From Dickeya zeae NCPPB 2538 (GTDB lineage Bacteria; Pseudomonadota; Gammaproteobacteria; Enterobacterales; Enterobacteriaceae): a stretch of 64,000 nt of DNA. The DNA lies in the NCBI RefSeq assembly GCF_000406165.1, contig NZ_CM001977.1, positions 954,789 through 1,018,788 of the forward strand, read 5' to 3'. The position numbers and the translations under genes were made by a program. Numbering within the stretch: position 1 is the first letter of the stretch; each line of letters begins with the position of its first letter. Of this stretch, positions 8,378 to 16,495 are shown in pieces. Below the pieces are notes generated by a model that searched no databases, was not told where the DNA came from, and worked only from the letters and a program-made list of their open reading frames with translations.

Positions 8378-9478
8378 ATGAATAAAGTGATTTTGTATTG
8401 CCGCCCTGGGTTTGAGAAAGAGTGCGCGGCGGAAATTACCGACAAAGCAGCGCGTCATAATGTTTATGGCTTTGTACGGGTAAAAGACAACAGCGGTTAT
8501 GTGGTGTTTGAGTGCTACCAGCATGAAGATGCCGATCGACTGATTAAAGAGTTACCGTTCCAGGAATTGGTGTTTGCACGCCAGATGATGGTCTGTGGCG
8601 AGTTATTGCGTGACTTGCCGCCGGAAGATCGCATCACGCCGATAGTGGGCATGCTGACCGGGGCGCTGGAACGCGCCGGTGAGTTGCGGGTTGAAGTACC
8701 GGATACGAACGAAAGCAAGGAACTGATGAAGTTCTGCCGCAAGTTCACGGTGCCGCTGCGCGCCGCACTACGGGAAAACCGTATCCTGCTGGCGCAGGAG
8801 AAAGCCAACCGCCCGGTGATTCATGTGTTGTTCATTGCCCCCGGTTGCTGCTATGTCGGCTATTCCTACAGCAATAACAATTCGCCGTTCTATATGGGGA
8901 TCCCCCGGCTGAAATTCCCTGCGGATGCCCCCAGTCGTTCGACGCTGAAGCTGGAAGAGGCATTTCATGTTTTCGTACCAGCCGACGAATGGGATGAGCG
9001 CCTCGGCAGTGGTATGTTCGCGGTGGATTTGGGGGCCTGCCCTGGGGGCTGGACCTACCAACTGGTCAAACGCAGTATGATGGTGCATGCCGTCGATAAC
9101 GGTATGATGGCGCCGAGCCTGATGGATACCGGACAGGTGATCCACCATCAGGCAGACGGTTTTCGTTTTGAACCGCCGCGCAACAATATCTACTGGCTGG
9201 TGTGCGATATGGTGGAGAAACCGGCCAAAGTCACCAGCCGCATGGCGGACTGGCTGGTTAATGGCTGGTGTCGTGAAGTGATCTTCAACCTCAAGCTGCC
9301 GATGAAAAAGCGTTATGAGGAAGTGACCCAGAATCTGGCCCTGCTGGCGCAGCGGCTGGAAGAGAACGGGATTAACTTCGAGATTCACGCCAAGCATCTC
9401 TATCACGACCGTGAAGAGGTTACTGTCCACGCCCGGCGTATTTGGGGTGCGACCCCCGGTCGTCGCGACGAGCGCTAA
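8378..9478 (+). CDS. rlmM: 23S rRNA 2'-O-ribose C2498 methyltransferase RlmM
   Basis: RlmM methylates the 2'-OH of C2498 in 23S rRNA using S-adenosylmethionine. The 366-residue protein (same length as E. coli) has an N-terminal ferredoxin-like/THUMP-like domain. A Rossmann methyltransferase domain follows, whose SAM motif is DLGACPGGWTYQL near residue 222. The acidic CDMVEKPAK segment and the LKLPMKKRYE lysine-rich catalytic strand come later. It immediately follows ygdD and converges on xni. Confidence 0.95.
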   Translation: MNKVILYCRPGFEKECAAEITDKAARHNVYGFVRVKDNSGYVVFECYQHEDADRLIKELPFQELVFARQMMVCGELLRDLPPEDRITPIVGMLTGALERAGELRVEVPDTNESKELMKFCRKFTVPLRAALRENRILLAQEKANRPVIHVLFIAPGCCYVGYSYSNNNSPFYMGIPRLKFPADAPSRSTLKLEEAFHVFVPADEWDERLGSGMFAVDLGACPGGWTYQLVKRSMMVHAVDNGMMAPSLMDTGQVIHHQADGFRFEPPRNNIYWLVCDMVEKPAKVTSRMADWLVNGWCREVIFNLKLPMKKRYEEVTQNLALLAQRLEENGINFEIHAKHLYHDREEVTVHARRIWGATPGRRDER

Positions 9479-9493
9479 GTGTGTGACAGGATT

Positions 9494-9527
9494 GCCGTTG
9501 GCCGCAAGACGCCATTGCGCCAACGGC
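9494..9527. terminator. inverted repeat between convergent rlmM and xni
   Basis: GCCGTTGGC (9494-9502) and GCCAACGGC (9519-9527) form a perfect 9-bp stem around a 16-base loop, just after rlmM. No T-run follows on either strand, so it may be a Rho-assisted or RNA-stabilising hairpin rather than an intrinsic terminator. Confidence 0.4.
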
Positions 9528-9563
9528 CCGACGACATCCTGACTTACGCTTCCTAACCTGCGT

Positions 9564-10325
9564 CTAACCCGACGCAGGCAGGCGCAATTGCTGCAGGTTG
9601 CCATTCAGCACCAAATCGGTTCTGAGTGTGGAGACCTGACGGCAACAGTAAGCCATCTCTTGTTGTGATTCGAGCTTGCGACGCCATTTCTCCGGTATCT
9701 GTTCCAACTGCTGGTACAACGCTTCCAGCGAGCCTGCCTGTTGTAGCAACTGTGCGGCTGTTTTTGGTCCAATACCACTGACGCCGGGTATTTTGCTGCT
9801 GCTGATACCCGCCAGTCCCCAGTAATCTGGTAGCTGCTCTGGTTGCACGCCAAACTCCTGTTGGATGAACGGGACATCCAGCCAGCGCTTTTGAAAGTAA
9901 TCTCGAATGCGCAGCGTAGGGGCCAGTAACTGGCAGTAGCCTTTGTCGGTCGACACGATGGTGGCCTGGTGCCCTTGGGCAGTGACTTTGCAGGCAAGCG
10001 TAGCGGCCAGATCGTCCGCTTCATTGCCTGGCGAGTGCCAGCTCGCGACCCCGAGTGCCAGAAAGGCCTCTCTTATCTGTGGCAACTCGCGCGACAAATC
10101 TTCCGGCATAGGTGCGCGCCCGGCCTTGTACTCCGGTAGCAACTGGTGGCGCCAGCTCTGGTCGCGATGTTCGTCGTCAAAAACGGCAACGGCGTGGGTG
10201 GGTCGACTGTGCTGGAGCAACTGATTCAACGCATGCTGACAAGCGGTCAGACAAGGCGAGCCCTGTACCGCATGAATGCGTCTTATCAGGTTGAGCGCGT
10301 CGACAATTAATAGGTGTACGGCCAT
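9564..10325 (-). CDS. xni: flap endonuclease Xni (exonuclease IX)
   Basis: Xni is a structure-specific 5' flap endonuclease related to the 5'-3' exonuclease domain of DNA polymerase I. The 253-residue protein shows the metal-site acidic motifs VFDDEHRDQSWR, GNEADDLAATLA and VSTDKGYCQLL, the threading-helix residues LPEYKAGR, and a helix-hairpin-helix GVSGIGPKTAAQLL. Length matches E. coli (251). It lies 55 bases downstream of ppnN on the same strand, with a hairpin between them. Confidence 0.94.
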   Translation of the reverse strand: MAVHLLIVDALNLIRRIHAVQGSPCLTACQHALNQLLQHSRPTHAVAVFDDEHRDQSWRHQLLPEYKAGRAPMPEDLSRELPQIREAFLALGVASWHSPGNEADDLAATLACKVTAQGHQATIVSTDKGYCQLLAPTLRIRDYFQKRWLDVPFIQQEFGVQPEQLPDYWGLAGISSSKIPGVSGIGPKTAAQLLQQAGSLEALYQQLEQIPEKWRRKLESQQEMAYCCRQVSTLRTDLVLNGNLQQLRLPASG

Positions 10326-10348
10326 AAGTGGTGATCATGTGAGTGGTC

Positions 10349-10370
10349 GCCACCGGCTAATGCCGGTGGC
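10349..10370. terminator. hairpin between ppnN and xni
   Basis: A perfect 9-bp inverted repeat, GCCACCGGC / GCCGGTGGC, with a TAAT loop lies 10 bases after the ppnN stop. No T-run follows on the minus strand, so it may modulate readthrough into xni or stabilise the ppnN mRNA end. Confidence 0.45.
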
Positions 10371-10380
10371 TGAGTGATGG

Positions 10381-11745
10381 TCAGGAACAGATTTCATAGC
10401 ATGGCACATAGGCGCTGCCGGGCAGCTTCATGCGTTGCTGAGAGACAAAGTCCTGCAACAGGCGGTCCATGTTTTTCATGATGTCGGCATTACCGTGTAG
10501 CTTGTAAGGGCCGAATTCTTCAATCAGGCGGATACCTGCGTCTTTGACGTTACCGGCCACGATACCGGAAAAGGCACGGCGCAACGTCGCAGCCAGCTGT
10601 TCGGCGGGCTGGTCGGGATGCAGGTTGAGGTTCGCCATGTTCTCATGCGTCGGCTCAAACGGCAGCTGCAGGTCTGGCGCGATACGCAACGACCAGTTGA
10701 AGCTGTAAGCATCGCCGGTGTGGCGACGGTGCTCTTTCACCTGCGGCATGGTTTTCTTCATTTGCCGGGCGACTTCGGCCGCATCGTTAATGATGATGGA
10801 GTAATAGCGGCGAGCCTGACGCCCCAAGGTACTGACAATGAATTCATCAAGCACCCGGAAGTAGTCGGCGCTTTCCCGTGGACCAGTAAGAATAATCGGC
10901 AGCACCTGTTCGCTATTGCACGGGTCCATCATGATGCCCAACAAATACAAGAACTCTTCCGCTGTACCCACCCCGCCGGGGAAAATCACGATGCCATGAC
11001 CGATGCGCACAAAGGCTTCCAGGCGCTTTTCAATATCCGGCATGATAATCAGTTCGTTCACCAGCGGGTTAGGGGGCTCAGCTGCGATGATGGACGGCTC
11101 GGTCATCCCGATAAAACGCCCATCACGGTAGCGCTGCTGGGCATGGCCAACGGCGGCGCCTTTCATTGGCGCTTCCATCGCGCCCGGACCGCAGCCGGTA
11201 CAAATGTTCAGTTCGCGTAAACCCAGCTGGCTGCCGACTTTGCGGGCATACAGGTATTCGTTTTCATTGATGGAATGACCGCCCCAGCATACAACCAGGT
11301 TCGGCTCTTCACCGACGTGCAGGGCGCGGGCGTTACGCAGAATGGAAAACACCAGATTGGTGATGTGGGTGGAATCTTCAAGATCCAGATTCTGATAACG
11401 ACCGGCGTTTGCTATTTGACCATTCACAAACAGGATGTCGCGCAACACGGCAAACAGGTTGGCTTGCAGCGAGCGGATAATTTGCCCATCAACAAACGCC
11501 TCTTCGGGAGGGTTGACGAGTTCCAGTTTGACGCCACGCTCACGGCGCAGCACGTTGATGTCGAAATCCTCGTAGCGGGAGAGCAACTCCTTGCTGTTGT
11601 CCGTCTGACTACCGGAATTCAGTACGGCGAGGGAACAGTTGCGGAATAACCGGTAAAGATCGCTGCTGGCGGTGCTTTTCAGCATATCGACTTCCAACTG
11701 CGACAGTAAATCCATGGACCCTAATGGGCTGATATGTGTGATCAT
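10381..11745 (-). CDS. ppnN: nucleotide 5'-monophosphate nucleosidase PpnN (YgdH)
   Basis: PpnN splits purine and pyrimidine nucleoside monophosphates into base and ribose 5-phosphate, and in E. coli it is stimulated by (p)ppGpp. The 454-residue protein has the same length as E. coli. The central LOG-type domain shows CTGCGPGAMEAPMKGAAVGH and FPGGVGTAEEFLYLLG. It is flanked by the N-terminal PpnN-specific domain and a C-terminal domain carrying the alarmone-binding surface. It begins 386 bp from syd on the opposite strand, with nothing coding between them. Confidence 0.95.
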   Translation of the reverse strand: MITHISPLGSMDLLSQLEVDMLKSTASSDLYRLFRNCSLAVLNSGSQTDNSKELLSRYEDFDINVLRRERGVKLELVNPPEEAFVDGQIIRSLQANLFAVLRDILFVNGQIANAGRYQNLDLEDSTHITNLVFSILRNARALHVGEEPNLVVCWGGHSINENEYLYARKVGSQLGLRELNICTGCGPGAMEAPMKGAAVGHAQQRYRDGRFIGMTEPSIIAAEPPNPLVNELIIMPDIEKRLEAFVRIGHGIVIFPGGVGTAEEFLYLLGIMMDPCNSEQVLPIILTGPRESADYFRVLDEFIVSTLGRQARRYYSIIINDAAEVARQMKKTMPQVKEHRRHTGDAYSFNWSLRIAPDLQLPFEPTHENMANLNLHPDQPAEQLAATLRRAFSGIVAGNVKDAGIRLIEEFGPYKLHGNADIMKNMDRLLQDFVSQQRMKLPGSAYVPCYEICS

Positions 11746-12131
11746 ACTACTCCCTGAAACGCAGTGTGCGGCTACAGTTGTTCAAGACTTTTGTGTAGTT
11801 CATTGATAAATCCATACACTCATAAAACCATACAGTTATCAGACTTATGTATTGAGACAATACCGGGTTGATGCAATATCGTGCAGATACAACACGATGC
11901 CGATACGAGATAACCGGGATACCAACACAGGTTCAATGCGCTTGTGTGGTATGTTTCTCTGATACCTCACCTTAACGTGTCGCGTAGTCTTTTGCCAAGG
12001 TATGCGAATGCTCCAACGGTTAAAGTTGCGCGGCGTTACGCACTTTGATGCGTATTCTGTCGACGACGGGCACCATAATCAGGATAAAATGCGTGTCAGT
12101 AGCAGTTAACCGGTACAGAGTGAGAGGCAAG
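11746..12131. other. non-coding gap between ppnN and syd
   Basis: This 386-bp divergent intergenic region has no credible reading frame. In E. coli I recall queF lying between ppnN and syd; no QueF-like sequence (for example the TFD fold motif ESKSFK) is visible here on either strand. It must contain the ppnN and syd promoters, but I cannot place convincing boxes. Confidence 0.7.
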
Positions 12132-12680
12132 ATGGAGCAGCAGGTATCACAGGCGCTGAGCATGTTCACCCGGCATTATGTCGAGTTATGGCAACGAGAA
12201 ACCGGGCACCCACCGGCGAGCGATGAGCTGTACGGCGTGGCTTCACCCTGTATTGTCGCAACATTGGAAAACCAGGTGCACTGGTTGCCACAGATGCCAG
12301 CCACATCTGTGCAACTGGATGGCGTTGAGAAGGCACTGGAGATTCAGTTACACCCGGATATTCATGCTTTTTACACCAGCCAATTTGCCGGTGATATGAC
12401 GGCTCGTTTTGAGACGCTGGATTTCACGCTGCTTCAGGCCTGGAGCGAGGATGATGTCATTCGTCTGCAGGAGAATCTGATTGGTCACCTTTTGACACAA
12501 AAACGACTAAAATTGTCACCTACATTATTTTTGGGGACAACGGATGCTGAAATGTCGCTAATCTCTTTATGTAACCTGAGCGGTGAAGTGATGTTGGAAG
12601 AATTTGGTACACGTCAGCGTCGGGTGTTGTCACCCAATCTAACTGATTTTCTGTATAAGCTGTTGCCATTGATTCCATAA
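12132..12680 (+). CDS. syd: SecY-interacting protein Syd
   Basis: Syd is a cytoplasmic protein that binds SecY at the inner membrane and is thought to check the quality of SecYEG. The protein is 182 residues from the start at 12132 (E. coli 181), preceded by AGAGG. It contains the family segments ELYGVASPCI, FYTSQFAGDMTARFE and LFLGTTDAEMSLISLCN. An upstream in-frame extension to 12045 has no homology and is excluded. The rsmB/csrB regulatory region begins directly after the stop. Confidence 0.94.
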   Translation: MEQQVSQALSMFTRHYVELWQRETGHPPASDELYGVASPCIVATLENQVHWLPQMPATSVQLDGVEKALEIQLHPDIHAFYTSQFAGDMTARFETLDFTLLQAWSEDDVIRLQENLIGHLLTQKRLKLSPTLFLGTTDAEMSLISLCNLSGEVMLEEFGTRQRRVLSPNLTDFLYKLLPLIP

Positions 12681-12707
12681 TGCTGAATCGCGTTTCGCTT
12701 TTCGGCG

Positions 12708-12725
12708 TGTGAGAGATCTCTTACA
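12708..12725. promoter_or_regulatory. UvrY/GacA box (distal), rsmB promoter
   Basis: TGTGAGAGATCTCTTACA is the 18-bp palindrome bound by the response regulator UvrY/SirA/GacA upstream of csrB in enterobacteria. Its centre lies about 205 bp before the predicted rsmB start, close to the position known from E. coli csrB. Confidence 0.9.
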
Positions 12726-12730
12726 TTGTG

Positions 12731-12748
12731 TGTAAGCGATCTCTTATC
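12731..12748. promoter_or_regulatory. second, imperfect UvrY/GacA box
   Basis: TGTAAGCGATCTCTTATC repeats the upstream palindrome with four mismatches, 23 bp downstream (about two helical turns), so both sites lie on the same DNA face. Cooperative binding is an inference. Confidence 0.6.
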
Positions 12749-12921
12749 TTTAATATTAAACTAAGATTTCCATTCGATTTTTGTATTATTAATTAATGAA
12801 TTAATGGCAATCGCCATCAAGGCGCACTTTTTGTATGGCTATTGTGGCATTTGGGTGGCTTGCTGATTCGCTTTAATTAATACATCTTATTATTCAGTTT
12901 CGTAACACGGTAACAGGTTAT

Positions 12922-13236
12922 GTCGACCATGCCAGGATGGCAGGACGCGTAAACGTTGTTACAGCCAGACTCTTTTTTCAGGATGAAATAAGGGACACCT
13001 CCAGGAAGGAGAATGAGAGCCGGCCTGGGAATGCCGGTGGGGCAGGAGCCTAAAGGAATGGGATCACGGATGATTGTGAAGGAGCGAACGTCACGGATGA
13101 AAGAGGGATCGCCAGCAAGGATTGTGGGTTAGGACGACCATAAAGGACAAGTTTTCAAGGACGAGCAGGGAAGCAACAAGGTAGCGGGATTGCTGCAAAC
13201 GAACCAGAGGGAACCGAGAAATCGGTTCCCTCTTTT
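12922..13236 (+). ncRNA. rsmB: CsrA/RsmA-sequestering RNA RsmB (CsrB)
   Basis: This RNA titrates the translational regulator RsmA/CsrA; in soft-rot bacteria it controls exoenzymes, motility and quorum sensing. About twenty GGA motifs, many in hairpin-loop contexts such as CCAGGATGG, are spread over about 315 nt. The 5' end GTCGAC, the internal segment GGACACCTCCAGGA and the 3' segment CAAGGACGAGCAGGGAAGCA match my recollection of E. coli csrB. A strong terminator follows: stem AGAGGGAACCGA / TCGGTTCCCTCT (13206-13233), then TTTT. It sits between syd and yqcC, the csrB locus. The exact 5' end is inferred. Confidence 0.95.
13206..13236 (+). terminator. intrinsic terminator of rsmB
   Basis: A perfect 12-bp stem with a GAAA tetraloop is followed by TTTTCGTT. 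It ends the RsmB RNA and separates it from yqcC. Confidence 0.95.
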
Positions 13237-13369
13237 CGTTGTGGGATTTATCCCTTTTTTATTATCTCGCTTGCCGTGGTTGCGCCGATATCGGGGATCG
13301 GAGTGCCAGAATACGGTAACGATGCTATGCTTTGCCGCCCTGTTATTGTGCCTGATGAGAACCCGGCCC

Positions 13370-13690
13370 ATGAGTGTAGAGATTCAGATTCGACAATCGC
13401 TGTTTGCTATTGAGCGTGCGCTGAAAGCGAGCCCGCTATGGCAGCCTTCTGCGCCTGACGAGACCGCATTTGCCAGCCAGGAGCCGTTCTGTATCGATAC
13501 GATGGCGGCGGAACAGTGGCTGCAGTGGGTTTTTTTACCGCGTATGCATGCATTACTGGATGGTAACGCGCCGTTGCCGACCCGGCTCGCGATTCTGCCT
13601 TATTTCGAGGTGGCGTTCGATGGCCGCTCGGCGGAAGTGGGTGAGTTGCTGACGCAACTGCGTGTGCTTGACGCATTGTTTGAGGAATAA
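13370..13690 (+). CDS. yqcC: YqcC-family protein
   Basis: A 106-residue cytoplasmic protein of the YqcC family (E. coli 109), function unknown. The family core is FCIDTMAAEQWLQWVFLPRMH (residues 40-60), followed by LPTRLAILPYFEVAF. I took the ATG at 13370, which gives the family length; its ribosome site is weak. A reading frame open to 13190 would run through the rsmB 3' region and is rejected. It precedes truC by two bases and is cotranscribed with it. Confidence 0.88.
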   Translation: MSVEIQIRQSLFAIERALKASPLWQPSAPDETAFASQEPFCIDTMAAEQWLQWVFLPRMHALLDGNAPLPTRLAILPYFEVAFDGRSAEVGELLTQLRVLDALFEE

Positions 13691-13692
13691 GG

Positions 13693-14478
13693 ATGCTGGA
13701 GATTGTTTATCAGGATGAGCATCTAATAGCGGTAAATAAACCATCAGGTTGGCTGGTGCATCGCAGCTGGTTGGATCGCAAAGAAAAAGTGGTGGTGATG
13801 CAAACGGTGCGCGACCAGATTGGTCAGCATGTGTTTACCGTACACCGCCTCGATCGGCCAACCTCCGGCGTGTTGTTAATGGCGTTATCGTCTGATGTGG
13901 CGCGCCTGCTGGCGCAGCAGTTTGAGCAGCATCATATGGAGAAAATGTATCACGCTGTGGTACGTGGCTACGTGATGGAAGATGGCGTCATTGATTATGC
14001 CTTGACGGAGGAGCTGGACCGCATCGCTGATAAATTCGCCGACCCGGATAAAGCGCCACAGCCTGCCGTCAGCCATTATCGGGTGCTGGCCCATGCCGAA
14101 CTGCCTGTAGCTATCGGGCGTTATGACACCGCCCGTTACAGCCTGCTGGAGTTAACCCCTAAAACCGGCCGCAAGCATCAACTGAGGCGACACATGGCGC
14201 ATTTGCGTCATCCCATCATTGGGGATACGACCCACGGTGACCTGCGTCAGAATCGTGGTATGGCGTCGCATTTTGGCTGTGCTCGCTTGATGCTGCATGC
14301 CAGCCAGTTATCGCTCATCCATCCGGTGACCAACGAGCCACTGGTTATCACCGCGCGCTGGGATGAGGCATGGCAAGGTGTCATGACCCAGTTTGGCTGG
14401 CAAGGCCATCTCCCTGATGTTGAAAGGGTTGAGTTTCCATTGGCGTCGGGTCAGGATAGCAACCTGACGTCAGCGTAA
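13693..14478 (+). CDS. truC: tRNA pseudouridine(65) synthase TruC
   Basis: TruC isomerises U65 to pseudouridine in the T-arm of certain tRNAs. The 261-residue protein (E. coli 260) has the RluA-family core, with the catalytic aspartate in VHRLDRPTSGVLL and the supporting KTGRKHQLRRHMAHL motif. It follows yqcC by two bases and precedes yqcA by 18, giving a yqcC-truC-yqcA operon as in E. coli. Confidence 0.95.
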   Translation: MLEIVYQDEHLIAVNKPSGWLVHRSWLDRKEKVVVMQTVRDQIGQHVFTVHRLDRPTSGVLLMALSSDVARLLAQQFEQHHMEKMYHAVVRGYVMEDGVIDYALTEELDRIADKFADPDKAPQPAVSHYRVLAHAELPVAIGRYDTARYSLLELTPKTGRKHQLRRHMAHLRHPIIGDTTHGDLRQNRGMASHFGCARLMLHASQLSLIHPVTNEPLVITARWDEAWQGVMTQFGWQGHLPDVERVEFPLASGQDSNLTSA

Positions 14479-14496
14479 AAAAGGAGAGTCAGCGTC

Positions 14497-14949
14497 ATGG
14501 CGCAAGTAGGTATTTTTGTTGGCACCGTATACGGTAACGCGTTGCTGGTTGCGGAAGAAGCGGAAGGCATTCTCAAGGCTCATGGACACGAGGTGAAAAT
14601 TTTTGAGGATGCTTCAGTGGATGACTGGCTGGCTTACAGTCAGCAAACGGTACTGGTTGTGACCTCTACCACCGGACAAGGGGACTTGCCTGAGTCTATC
14701 CTGCCGTTGTATGAGGGGTTGCGCGAAAAAGTCGGTTATCAGCCAGACCTGCATTATGGGCTGATTGCGTTGGGCGATAGCAGCTACGATACCTTCTGTG
14801 GCGGTGGGCATCAGTTTGATGCACTGTTACAGGAGATGGGTGCAAAACGTGTCGGCGAGTTGTTGGAGATCGACGCGGCTGAGCATCCGGAGCCGGAAGT
14901 GGTGTCCTGCCCATGGGTAGAGTCCTGGGCGGCGATGTTGACGGCGTAA
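14497..14949 (+). CDS. yqcA: flavodoxin-like protein YqcA
   Basis: A 150-residue FMN-binding flavodoxin-fold protein (E. coli YqcA 149). It has the phosphate-binding loop FVGTVYGNALLVAEE at the N-terminus, the isoalloxazine loops TSTTGQGDLPES and GDSSYDTFCGGG. It probably acts as a one-electron carrier; the partner is unknown. Last gene of the yqcC operon, followed by a clear terminator. It marks the end of the first E. coli-syntenic block. Confidence 0.93.
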   Translation: MAQVGIFVGTVYGNALLVAEEAEGILKAHGHEVKIFEDASVDDWLAYSQQTVLVVTSTTGQGDLPESILPLYEGLREKVGYQPDLHYGLIALGDSSYDTFCGGGHQFDALLQEMGAKRVGELLEIDAAEHPEPEVVSCPWVESWAAMLTA

Positions 14950-14973
14950 TGATTGTCTGTCTTCAGGTTGTGA

Positions 14974-14997
14974 AAACGGGGCCTGATGGCCCCGTTT
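14974..14997 (+). terminator. terminator of the yqcC-truC-yqcA operon
   Basis: AAACGGGGCC / GGCCCCGTTT with a TGAT loop is a perfect 10-bp stem running into TTTCTT on the plus strand. Confidence 0.9.
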
Positions 14998-15022
14998 CTT
15001 GTCTGGCTGGCATGTGGTTGTG

Positions 15023-15047
15023 GTATCACAAACCGCGTTTGTGATAC
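15023..15047. repeat. inverted repeat between yqcA and yaeH
   Basis: GTATCACAAA / TTTGTGATAC is a perfect 10-bp palindrome with a CCGCG spacer, lying between two convergent genes. No T-run follows, so it could be a hairpin at the yaeH mRNA end or a regulator site. TGTGAT half-sites resemble CRP sites, but the spacing is wrong. Confidence 0.5.
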
Positions 15048-15084
15048 GGCATCAGCCTCAATAGCCATCGGGATGCCTGATTGC

Positions 15085-15471
15085 TTAGCGTTGGGTCAGT
15101 TTTTCAAGATCGGCTTCGATTTCGCTGATCTTATTAGTGACTACGCTTTCCAGATGGCGCAGGTCGGACAGAATCTTGCGTTTCAAATCCACTTCAACCT
15201 GATCTCGCTGGCAAATCTGATCGAGCTCATCCACGACATAACGCAGATTGGGGCTGATCTCGTTGATTTCTTTGTAACCCTGCCCGGCATTGTCTGCCAC
15301 GATGGTTTTACGCTGACGCGGATACTTGAATTTGACGCTTTTAGCGAAGAATTCCCCTTTATCCTTGCGAAAGTAAATTTTCAGAATATCGTTGTTGGCC
15401 TCCTGACGAAGACTGTACCTGTCGATATCTTCCGGGTTGGAAATCCCAAGACTTTTCAGATTGTCGTACAT
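15085..15471 (-). CDS. yaeH: UPF0325 family protein YaeH
   Basis: A 128-residue protein, the same length as E. coli YaeH. It shows the family N-terminus MYDNLKSLGI and the conserved YFRKDKGEFFAKSVKFKYPR segment, and ends in a charged helix. Function unknown. It lies downstream of dapD on the same strand, as in E. coli, but a terminator separates the two. It opens the second syntenic block. Confidence 0.93.
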   Translation of the reverse strand: MYDNLKSLGISNPEDIDRYSLRQEANNDILKIYFRKDKGEFFAKSVKFKYPRQRKTIVADNAGQGYKEINEISPNLRYVVDELDQICQRDQVEVDLKRKILSDLRHLESVVTNKISEIEADLEKLTQR

Positions 15472-15545
15472 AACACCACCTTTCTTGTTTTACGTCGGCC
15501 TGAAAAACTGGGCCAGTACTGTTGGTCGTGACGGCGGGATGCCGT

Positions 15546-15576
15546 AAAAAAAATGGCGGGTTGCTTACCCGCCATT
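15546..15576 (-). terminator. terminator of dapD
   Basis: On the minus strand the stem AATGGCGGGT / ACCCGCCATT (15552-15561 and 15567-15576) is followed by a run of eight T residues. It lies 21 bases after the dapD stop. Confidence 0.95.
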
Positions 15577-15596
15577 CAGTTTAGTCGATAGTGGTA

Positions 15597-16421
15597 TTAG
15601 TCGATAGTGCGCAATAACTCATTAATGCCCACTTTTCCGCGGGTTTTCGCGTCTACTTTTTTCACTATCACGGCGCAATACAGGCTATAGCTGCCGTCTT
15701 TGGATGGCAGGTTGCCGGAAACGACCACAGAGCCAGCCGGTACACGGCCGTAATGTACTTCGCCGGTTTCACGATCGTAAATCTTGGTGCTCTGGCCGAT
15801 GAAGACACCCATCGAAATCACTGAACCCTCTTCGACGATCACACCTTCTACGACTTCAGAGCGCGCACCGATAAAGCAGTTGTCTTCAATGATGGTCGGG
15901 TTGGCCTGTAACGGTTCGAGCACGCCACCGATACCCACACCACCGGACAGGTGTACGTTTTTACCAATCTGAGCGCAGGAACCAACGGTTGCCCAGGTGT
16001 CCACCATGGTGCCTTCGTCAACGTAGGCACCGATATTGACGTAAGAAGGCATCAGCACGGTATTGCGGGCGATAAACGCGCCCTGACGTACGCTGGCTGG
16101 CGGGACGACGCGGAACCCTTCACGCTGGAAGCGCGCTTCGTCGTAACCGGCGAATTTCATCGGTACCTTGTCGTAGTAGCGGGTTTCCGCACCTTCCATC
16201 AGGTGGTTGTCGTTGATGCGAAAAGAGAGCAGCACCGCTTTCTTCAGCCACTGGTGCGTCACCCACTGACCGTTGATTTTCTCAGCCACGCGCAGCGCAC
16301 CGCTGTCCAACTGGCTGATAACCTGATTCACCGCTTCGCGCGTTACCGCGTCCACACTGGCCGGGGTGATTTCTGCGCGACGCTCAAATGCGGTCTCGAT
16401 GATGTTCTGTAATTGCTGCAT
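15597..16421 (-). CDS. dapD: 2,3,4,5-tetrahydropyridine-2,6-dicarboxylate N-succinyltransferase
   Basis: DapD transfers succinyl from succinyl-CoA to tetrahydrodipicolinate in the lysine/diaminopimelate pathway. The 274-residue protein (E. coli 274) has an N-terminal helical domain and a left-handed beta-helix of hexapeptide repeats: YVNIGAYVDEGTMVDTWATV, GGVGIGGVLEP, FIGARSEVVEG. It ends in a short domain with VGINELLR. It is monocistronic, with its own terminator, downstream of glnD. Confidence 0.96.
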   Translation of the reverse strand: MQQLQNIIETAFERRAEITPASVDAVTREAVNQVISQLDSGALRVAEKINGQWVTHQWLKKAVLLSFRINDNHLMEGAETRYYDKVPMKFAGYDEARFQREGFRVVPPASVRQGAFIARNTVLMPSYVNIGAYVDEGTMVDTWATVGSCAQIGKNVHLSGGVGIGGVLEPLQANPTIIEDNCFIGARSEVVEGVIVEEGSVISMGVFIGQSTKIYDRETGEVHYGRVPAGSVVVSGNLPSKDGSYSLYCAVIVKKVDAKTRGKVGINELLRTID

Positions 16422-16495
16422 CCTGTTTCTCTTTCGTGATTAATCAAACCAGGCCGCGTGCCGCCAATACCAGACGGCGGGACACAGCTTAATAG

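Noticed and set aside
13129..13371. 80-codon minus-strand ORF over the rsmB 3' region
   Set aside because: It lies across the RsmB RNA and its terminator; the plus-strand RNA explains the sequence conservation and GGA pattern.
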